Source: Verrucomicrobiota bacterium
Lineage (GTDB): Bacteria; Verrucomicrobiota; Verrucomicrobiia; JABWAM01
Direction of reading: 5' to 3'
DNA: 38,109 bases
NCBI GenBank assembly: GCA_013288215.1
Contig: JABDCI010000010.1
Span: 1 to 38,109, forward strand
Shown: piece after piece, positions 37,573 to 38,109 of the stretch
Layout: each line of letters opens with the position of its first letter
Position numbering within the stretch: the first letter of the stretch is position 1
Notes under the pieces: model-generated
What the model was told of the DNA's origin: nothing
Databases searched by the model: none
Seen by the model: the letters and a program-made list of their open reading frames with translations, nothing else
Made by a program: the position numbers and the translations under genes

Positions 37573-38073
37573 ATGCGACATCGTGTAAAAACTTTAAAAC
37601 TCGGACGCAAGACGCAGCATCGACATCTGATGCTCGCGAATCTTGTGTGCAGTCTCATTGAGAGCGGACGCGTGCAGACGACTTTGCAAAAGGCAAAGGC
37701 GGCGCGTTCCATCGCAGACAAAATGGTGACGCTGGGCAAGAAGGGAACTCTGCACCATCGGCGTTTGGCGCTTTCCCTCCTGCGCCAGGAGAAGGCCGTG
37801 CGCAAGCTTTTCTCAGAAGTCGCACCTCGGAGCGCTCAGCGCAATGGCGGCTACACCCGCGTCATCCGTCTGGGCCAGCGTATCGGCGATGCGGGAACGA
37901 AGGCGTTCCTCGAATTCGTGGATCAGGCTGTGCCTGCGGAAGCTGTGTCCGAGCCGGCCCAAGGGAAGGCCGAGGCGAAACCAAAGCCCGCCAAAAAAAC
38001 AACTGCTAAAAAAACGGCTGCCCAAGGAGCCAAAACCACCGAGAAAAAAGACGCAGCAAAACAGGCGTCTTGA
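37573..38073 (+). CDS. rplQ: 50S ribosomal protein L17 with lysine/alanine-rich C-terminal tail
   Basis: L17 lies at the tunnel exit side of the 50S subunit. ATG 37573 (MRHRVKTLKLGRKTQHRHLM) is chosen because GGAGGT lies just ahead at 4-nt spacing; the in-frame ATG 37561 would put that site inside the gene. The conserved core runs to about residue 118 (GGYTRVIRLGQRIGDAGTKAF). A tail of about 45 residues follows, rich in Lys, Ala and Thr, and probably disordered; total 166 residues against 127 in E. coli. It is the last gene in the window. Confidence 0.97.
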   Translation: MRHRVKTLKLGRKTQHRHLMLANLVCSLIESGRVQTTLQKAKAARSIADKMVTLGKKGTLHHRRLALSLLRQEKAVRKLFSEVAPRSAQRNGGYTRVIRLGQRIGDAGTKAFLEFVDQAVPAEAVSEPAQGKAEAKPKPAKKTTAKKTAAQGAKTTEKKDAAKQAS

Positions 38074-38109
38074 ACCTTCTTAATCAAAAATCCCTGCTTT
38101 CCGAAAAGG

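Overview
The window is a bacterial chromosomal segment dominated by the core information-processing cluster: tRNA-Thr, tuf, rpmG, tRNA-Trp, secE, nusG, rplKAJL, rpoBC, then rpsL, rpsG, fusA, then the S10, spc and alpha gene runs to rplQ. All of these lie on the + strand from about 6.0 kb to 38.07 kb. Moderate GC, a DUF5939-type cyclase, zinc-type S14, the joined str-S10-spc-alpha order and an L2 loop reading HPMGGG rather than HPHGGG suggest the PVC superphylum, most likely a Verrucomicrobiota member. This is inference from gene order and sequence style; no database search was possible.

Region 1 (1-5.1 kb) is accessory. A minus-strand adenylate/guanylate-cyclase-type protein (SRPBCC-like plus DUF5939) runs off the left edge. 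Two doubtful small divergent ORFs follow. A clear lexA lies on the minus strand, with a perfect 16-bp palindrome touching its start codon that is a strong candidate autoregulatory SOS box. Next come a Ser/Gln/Ala-rich small protein of unknown function and a GT-C-type membrane glycosyltransferase.

Region 2 (5.1-5.5 kb) is a complete ssrA (tmRNA) gene on the minus strand. It can be folded by eye at both ends and encodes the tag ANDQLALAA. A gene-free 524-bp stretch follows and holds a convincing promoter with an A-rich upstream element for the tRNA-tuf operon.

Region 3 (6.0-18.8 kb) is the tRNA-Thr/tuf to rpoC transcription unit. It contains a possible L1 operator before rplK, folded RNA between rplJ and rplL, a 13-bp hairpin between rplL and rpoB, and a textbook terminator after rpoC.

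Region 4 (18.8-38.1 kb) is a nearly uninterrupted run from rpsL to rplQ. Notable departures are a gene for a secreted coiled-coil protein with a C-terminal beta-type domain inserted between rpsS and rplV; no rpmD (L30) between rpsE and rplO; no adk between secY and map; no second tuf after fusA; long low-complexity tails on S5, S11 and L17; and a terminator-like hairpin between rpsD and rpoA. Roughly two thirds of the start codons in the cluster lack a recognisable Shine-Dalgarno sequence and instead follow A/U-rich leaders, often UUUU-AUG.

Together the genes supply the elongation factors, core RNA polymerase, most ribosomal proteins, the SecYE translocon core, the NusG coupling factor, methionine aminopeptidase and tmRNA rescue. 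The most unusual element is the envelope-type coiled-coil gene embedded in the S10 run.
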